Source: Gilliamella sp. wkB171
Lineage (GTDB): Bacteria; Pseudomonadota; Gammaproteobacteria; Enterobacterales; Orbaceae
Reading direction: 5' to 3'
DNA: 40,018 nt
NCBI RefSeq assembly: GCF_001693755.1
Contig: NZ_LYST01000006.1
Span: 1 to 40,018 of the forward strand
In this document: positions 36,250 to 40,018 of the stretch, piece by piece
How positions within the stretch are numbered: the stretch's first letter is position 1
Layout of the letters: every line of letters starts with the position of its first letter
Translations under genes and position numbers: made by a program
Notes under the pieces: model-generated
Told to the model about the DNA's origin: nothing
Databases searched by the model: none
The model's input: the letters and a program-made list of their open reading frames with translations, nothing else

Positions 36250-37917
36250 TTATTTTGTGATTTTTTTGTATTTGGCACGTCTCGGTTCTAAGGCTTCTGC
36301 ACCTAAGGTCCGTTTTTTCCACTCTTCATATTCGGTAAAGTTACCTTCAAAGAACTCAACATGTCCTTCGTCTTGGTAATCGAGAATATGGGTTGCAATG
36401 CGATCTAAGAACCAACGGTCATGTGAAATCACTAATGCACAGCCCGGAAACTCCAATAACGCATTTTCGAGTGCTCGCAGTGTTTCGACATCTAAGTCAT
36501 TGGTTGGCTCGTCGAGTAACAATACATTGCCACCAACTTGTAATAACTTGGCTAAATGCACTCGTCCACGCTCACCACCAGAGAGTTCACCGACGCGTTT
36601 TTGCTGATCAACGCCTTTAAAATTAAAGCGTCCAACATAAGCTCGACTTGGGATTTCAAAATTACCAATACGCATAATATCTTGCCCATTGGATATTTCG
36701 TCCCATACTGTTTTTTTATCATCCATGCTGTCACGGAACTGATCGACTGACGCCAATTGCACCGTATCACCTAAAGTAATGGTACCTGAGTCGGGTTGTT
36801 CTTTGCCCGATAGCATTCTAAATAGTGTTGATTTACCCGCACCATTTGGACCAATAATCCCAACAATTGCGCCTTTAGGAATACTGAATGAAAGATTATC
36901 AATCAACACCCGATCACCATATGACTTGGTTAAGTTATTCACTTCGATCACTTTATCGCCTAAACGTGGCCCAGGTGGAATAAACAGTTCGTTAGTTTCA
37001 TTACGTTTTTGGTAATCATTACTGTTTAATTCTTCAAAACGCGCTAGACGGGCTTTACTTTTTGCTTGGCGGCCTTTCGGGTTTTGGCGCACCCATTCCA
37101 GCTCTTTCTCAATCGATTTGCGGCGCGCTGATTCGGTTGCGGCTTCTTGAGCTAATCGCTGATCTTTTTGTTCAAGCCATGAAGAGTAGTTACCTTCCCA
37201 TGGAATGCCTTCGCCACGATCAAGCTCTAAAATCCAGCCGGCGACATTGTCTAAGAAATAACGGTCATGGGTTACAGCCACCACTGTACCTTCATAGTCA
37301 TGTAAAAAACGCTCTAACCAAGCCACCGATTCAGCATCTAAATGGTTAGTCGGTTCGTCGATTAATAACATATCGGGTTTTTCTAACAATAACTGGCAAA
37401 TAGCAACACGGCGACGTTCACCACCGGATAAATTCTCAATTTTGGCATCCCAATCAGGCAGGCGTAGCGCATCGGCAGCGCGTTCTAATTGGTTGTCCAG
37501 ATTATGTGCATCTTGCGATTGTATAATTGCTTCAAGTTCAGCTTGTTCTTTAGCAAGTTTATCAAAATCGGCATCAGGATCAGCGTAAGCTGCATAAACT
37601 TCATCTAACCTTGCTAATGCCTTTTTGGCATCGCCAACGGCTTGTTCAATTGCATCACGCACAGTTTGTTTTGGATCTAATTTCGGTTCTTGTGGTAAAT
37701 AACCGATTTTAATACCGGGCTGTGGACGCGCTTCACCCTCAATTTCGGTATCAACGCCCGCCATAATACGTAATAACGTTGATTTACCTGCCCCATTCAA
37801 ACCCAGCACACCAATTTTTGCGCCAGGGAAAAAACTTAAAGAAATATCTTTTAAAATATAACGTTTAGGAGGAACAATCTTCCCCACTCGATTCATTGTA
37901 TAAACATATTGCGCCAT
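36250..37917 (-). CDS. ettA: Energy-dependent translational throttle protein EttA
   Basis: A 555-residue ABC-F ATPase that binds the ribosomal E site and gates the first steps of translation elongation according to ATP/ADP ratio. It has two ATPase domains: Walker A GLNGAGKST and signature NLSGGERRRVAI in the first, Walker A GPNGAGKST and signature ELSGGERGRVHL in the second, each with Walker B LLIDEPTNHLD / LLLDEPTNDLD. The interdomain linker is the basic WVRQNPKGRQAKSKARL. The N-terminus MAQYVYTMNRVGKIVPPKR is highly conserved for EttA. Length and motifs are complete. It is monocistronic. Confidence 0.97.
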   Translation of the reverse strand: MAQYVYTMNRVGKIVPPKRYILKDISLSFFPGAKIGVLGLNGAGKSTLLRIMAGVDTEIEGEARPQPGIKIGYLPQEPKLDPKQTVRDAIEQAVGDAKKALARLDEVYAAYADPDADFDKLAKEQAELEAIIQSQDAHNLDNQLERAADALRLPDWDAKIENLSGGERRRVAICQLLLEKPDMLLIDEPTNHLDAESVAWLERFLHDYEGTVVAVTHDRYFLDNVAGWILELDRGEGIPWEGNYSSWLEQKDQRLAQEAATESARRKSIEKELEWVRQNPKGRQAKSKARLARFEELNSNDYQKRNETNELFIPPGPRLGDKVIEVNNLTKSYGDRVLIDNLSFSIPKGAIVGIIGPNGAGKSTLFRMLSGKEQPDSGTITLGDTVQLASVDQFRDSMDDKKTVWDEISNGQDIMRIGNFEIPSRAYVGRFNFKGVDQQKRVGELSGGERGRVHLAKLLQVGGNVLLLDEPTNDLDVETLRALENALLEFPGCALVISHDRWFLDRIATHILDYQDEGHVEFFEGNFTEYEEWKKRTLGAEALEPRRAKYKKITK

Positions 37918-38362
37918 AAAACATCATCCGCTTATTGGGTTAAACCTAGTAAAAGAGACCTTTTACTATAAAAGTATGGCGTATATTGTAACGATTCTGA
38001 CAATAGGGTCTAGGGTTATTTATAACAATTAACTGATTAACTAGTGATGGAGCGAGTTATTCACCGCAATTGATAGGCTACTTATTATTGACAATATTTA
38101 TCTGACTTAAATAATAACAAGTTCATCAAGAGGTTAACAAAAAAACAACTTTTTTACATAACAATTTTACCCGTTTGACGACTCAACAAAAGTAAAATCT
38201 GAGACAATGGGGCTGGATTTTCGAAATAACAGTTTTACGACCTAAGTGGTATTTTGACTATAATTATAATGTAGTTAAATACCACGTTATGGGCAATTTG
38301 TCAGATTATCAATATCTAACCTGACAAACGACTAACAACATATAATTTATTAGGTAATTCTT
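37918..38362. other. Intergenic region with two inverted repeats
   Basis: About 445 bp containing the ettA promoter on the left and two inverted repeats on the right: GTGGTATTT...AAATACCAC (38246-38285, arms extended by TGACTA/TAGTTA) and TTTGTCAG...CTGACAAA (38297-38328). Neither is followed by a T-run on the minus strand. They could be a tandem terminator for the fourth adhesin gene, or a small repeat element. No gene is supported. Confidence 0.5.
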
Positions 38363-40000
38363 TTATCTTGTAGGGAGTGTGCTAATTCCATTTTCGCCCC
38401 GGCATAAAATTTGTGCTGATTGAGCTTCACCAAGATCAAAGTCATCACCCCACCAAATGGTTCCATACGGCACCCAATTAAATACAGCAAATGGCTTGTT
38501 TGTACGATCCATTTCAGCTGTCCAAAGAAAGCTTCCAAATTGAAGAAATATGCCCCATTCACTCATAAAAGTACCTAAATCTCGAGCAGCGGGATATTTG
38601 TTGAAATCAACTATTGCGTTAGATGCCCCTTCTGGTTTGTTAACTAGTAAAGAGTTGGTCAATTCATCTCTTCGATACAGATATTTTTGTCGCCAAGCTT
38701 TACCTGCTTCTGACATATCATTAACCTGATCAGATGTTGTTTTGGGTATTGCTTGACCATCTATTATTCTTCTACATTCATCGTAGGCTAAATACCCATC
38801 AAACATATCTATAAATCCTTTTACGTGCGTAGGTAGTATTGCCCATTTTTGTGGTATAGGGAGCGTAATTTTACCAATGTTTTGCCAAGTTTTACCTTCA
38901 TCAGCACTATATTCCATATTAATCGTTAAGGGTGTTGTGGGCTTAGTGACACTGTCATAATGTACTTGGCAATTTGCACCTAAGTCTTTACTTGCGACCG
39001 GAGATTGCAATGTAACCCAGTTAGTACTATTGCTGCTATCTAGTTGGCAACGATACTGACTTTGATCGGCTCCCGAGCCGATTAACATGAAGGTAATACC
39101 TTTAAAACCGGTTATTGGTTTAAATTGTTCAGCTTTAAATCCACCACCTTCTTGAAAAACCTTGGACGATGGGCTTGTACCAGGATCCCATACCTCTGGG
39201 TTATAACCATTAGGATACTTAGTCATGTAAGAACTATTCTTATAAACATTCATATTTGGTTGAACAAAGCATAACTTAGGTCCCCCCTCAAGCATAAATT
39301 GGTAAGTAATAACGGGTTGGCTACCATAAATGTTTTTATTAGGTTGACCGTATTTAGTCGATACCGCAACGTTTTGAGCACCAATTTTTAAAAAGTAAGG
39401 TCCTCCACACACATTGAATTCACGACTTAAATCATTTATCACGTTATTATTATCATACCAGGTTGCTGTTAGTGTGCCCTCTATGGTTGTGTTTTCAGTA
39501 AGGGAAGCATCACCATCATCATCACCAACGTTGAATTGAGATAATGCATTTGCCTGACCATTAGCTGGAACCATCGTAATGATATCAGAAAATTTAGTTC
39601 CTTCTGGTACTTGCAAGGGTTTACCACCAAAAGAGATCGATTTACTTACATCAACGGGTTTTAATGCGTTATTATTTTCTGTTGTAGGCATTCTAAAACC
39701 AAGTAATTCATTCAATCCTTTGATTTTAGTCCCTACATTTCCGTCTTGATCTGATTTTAATTGTAAATAAGGTGCACTACCTACAATGGTTTTAGCTGTC
39801 ACATTTGATAATGCTTCGGTATAAGGCGAAAAAAAAATAAATAAAAAATGAATAACAATAATAGATAACGTTAAGTTAAGTTTTAGGTGTATAACCTTAT
39901 TGGAAGGATTAATCCGTTTGAAAGTTAGAAGCCATATTAATTGATTAAAAATATTAAATTTAAAATCAATAAAAAATAAGGAAATTAATTTTCGCTTCAT
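38363..40000 (-). CDS. Secreted adhesin-domain protein, fourth copy
   Basis: A 545-residue, more divergent paralogue. The ATG has AGG about 9 nt upstream. A long leader (about 63 residues) contains basic and hydrophobic stretches ending in SIIVIHFLFIFFSPYTEA, then LSNVTAKTIVGSAPYLQL. The mature protein has VGDDDGDASL, STKYGQPN/LCFVQPNMN, a GFKGITFMLIGSG Ig-like segment, and a lectin-like C-terminus with DLGTFMSEWG and FLWTAEMD. It differs from the others in ending GENGISTLPTR instead of a Cys-Val-x-Pro tail, though the last cysteine is kept (AQILCRGE). No simple-sequence repeat lies in its first 60 codons. No anchor or barrel. Near-complete within the window; its promoter is outside to the right. 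Confidence 0.8.
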   Translation of the reverse strand: MKRKLISLFFIDFKFNIFNQLIWLLTFKRINPSNKVIHLKLNLTLSIIVIHFLFIFFSPYTEALSNVTAKTIVGSAPYLQLKSDQDGNVGTKIKGLNELLGFRMPTTENNNALKPVDVSKSISFGGKPLQVPEGTKFSDIITMVPANGQANALSQFNVGDDDGDASLTENTTIEGTLTATWYDNNNVINDLSREFNVCGGPYFLKIGAQNVAVSTKYGQPNKNIYGSQPVITYQFMLEGGPKLCFVQPNMNVYKNSSYMTKYPNGYNPEVWDPGTSPSSKVFQEGGGFKAEQFKPITGFKGITFMLIGSGADQSQYRCQLDSSNSTNWVTLQSPVASKDLGANCQVHYDSVTKPTTPLTINMEYSADEGKTWQNIGKITLPIPQKWAILPTHVKGFIDMFDGYLAYDECRRIIDGQAIPKTTSDQVNDMSEAGKAWRQKYLYRRDELTNSLLVNKPEGASNAIVDFNKYPAARDLGTFMSEWGIFLQFGSFLWTAEMDRTNKPFAVFNWVPYGTIWWGDDFDLGEAQSAQILCRGENGISTLPTR

Positions 40001-40018
40001 TATAAATAACCTATAAAT

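Noticed and set aside
36779-37349. Several open frames of 60-95 codons on the strand opposite ettA
   Set aside because: They are shadows of the highly conserved EttA coding sequence.

Overview
The window reads as the chromosome of an AT-rich gammaproteobacterium. The best fit is the family Orbaceae (Gilliamella-like insect-gut symbionts), inferred from enterobacterial-type gene content (mtlADR, rlmL, waaG/waaP, ettA, ybjD, yceF, yhcC) in a low-GC background. This assignment comes from gene content only and was not tested by a search.

Layout. 1-2.9 kb: a very AT-rich segment with a small HUH-type replication-initiator-like gene and a large serine recombinase, probably the end of an integrated element, with two strong inverted repeats just beyond the recombinase. 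3.0-3.9 kb: an exported protein of unknown function. 4.0-7.8 kb: the mannitol operon mtlA-mtlD-mtlR, with two perfect CRP boxes in front. 8.0-10.2 kb: rlmL. 10.3-12.6 kb: an invasin-type adhesin-domain gene whose 5' end contains 23 tandem TGGC tetranucleotides, followed by a small gene resembling MutS domain I. 12.9-15.2 kb: uspF-like, two GNAT acetyltransferases and yceF. 15.2-24.8 kb: a ten-gene minus-strand operon for P19/FTR1-type iron uptake: periplasmic nitroreductase-like protein, FTR1 permease, P19, DUF2318 membrane protein, two FtsX-like permeases with their ATPase, then a DUF4418 protein with a second permease/ATPase pair. Two Fur-like sites lie in front. 25.1-26.8 kb: a second adhesin-domain gene preceded by nine heptanucleotide repeats. 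27.4-28.3 kb: yhcC. 28.9-29.8 kb: an EamA exporter. 30.6-34.1 kb: waaG-waaP-ybjD. 34.2-35.8 kb: a third adhesin-domain gene. 36.2-37.9 kb: ettA. 38.4-40.0 kb: a fourth adhesin-domain gene.

The most interesting content is the dispersed family of four secreted adhesin-domain proteins (about 530-575 aa each, all on the minus strand). They resemble the Ig-like plus C-type-lectin-like tip of inverse autotransporters (InvE/SinH/SivH type), but have no beta-barrel or other visible anchor. Two carry simple-sequence repeats between the start codon and the signal-peptide core, so repeat slippage would switch them on and off. By frame counting, the tetranucleotide copy is ON here and the heptanucleotide copy is OFF; losing one heptamer would restore a 548-codon reading frame. 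The repeats lie in the part removed with the signal peptide, so they can act as a switch without changing the mature protein. A stand-alone MutS-domain-I-like protein sits directly downstream of the ON copy, which raises the speculative idea of a link between mismatch recognition (or a diversity-generating system encoded elsewhere) and adhesin variation.
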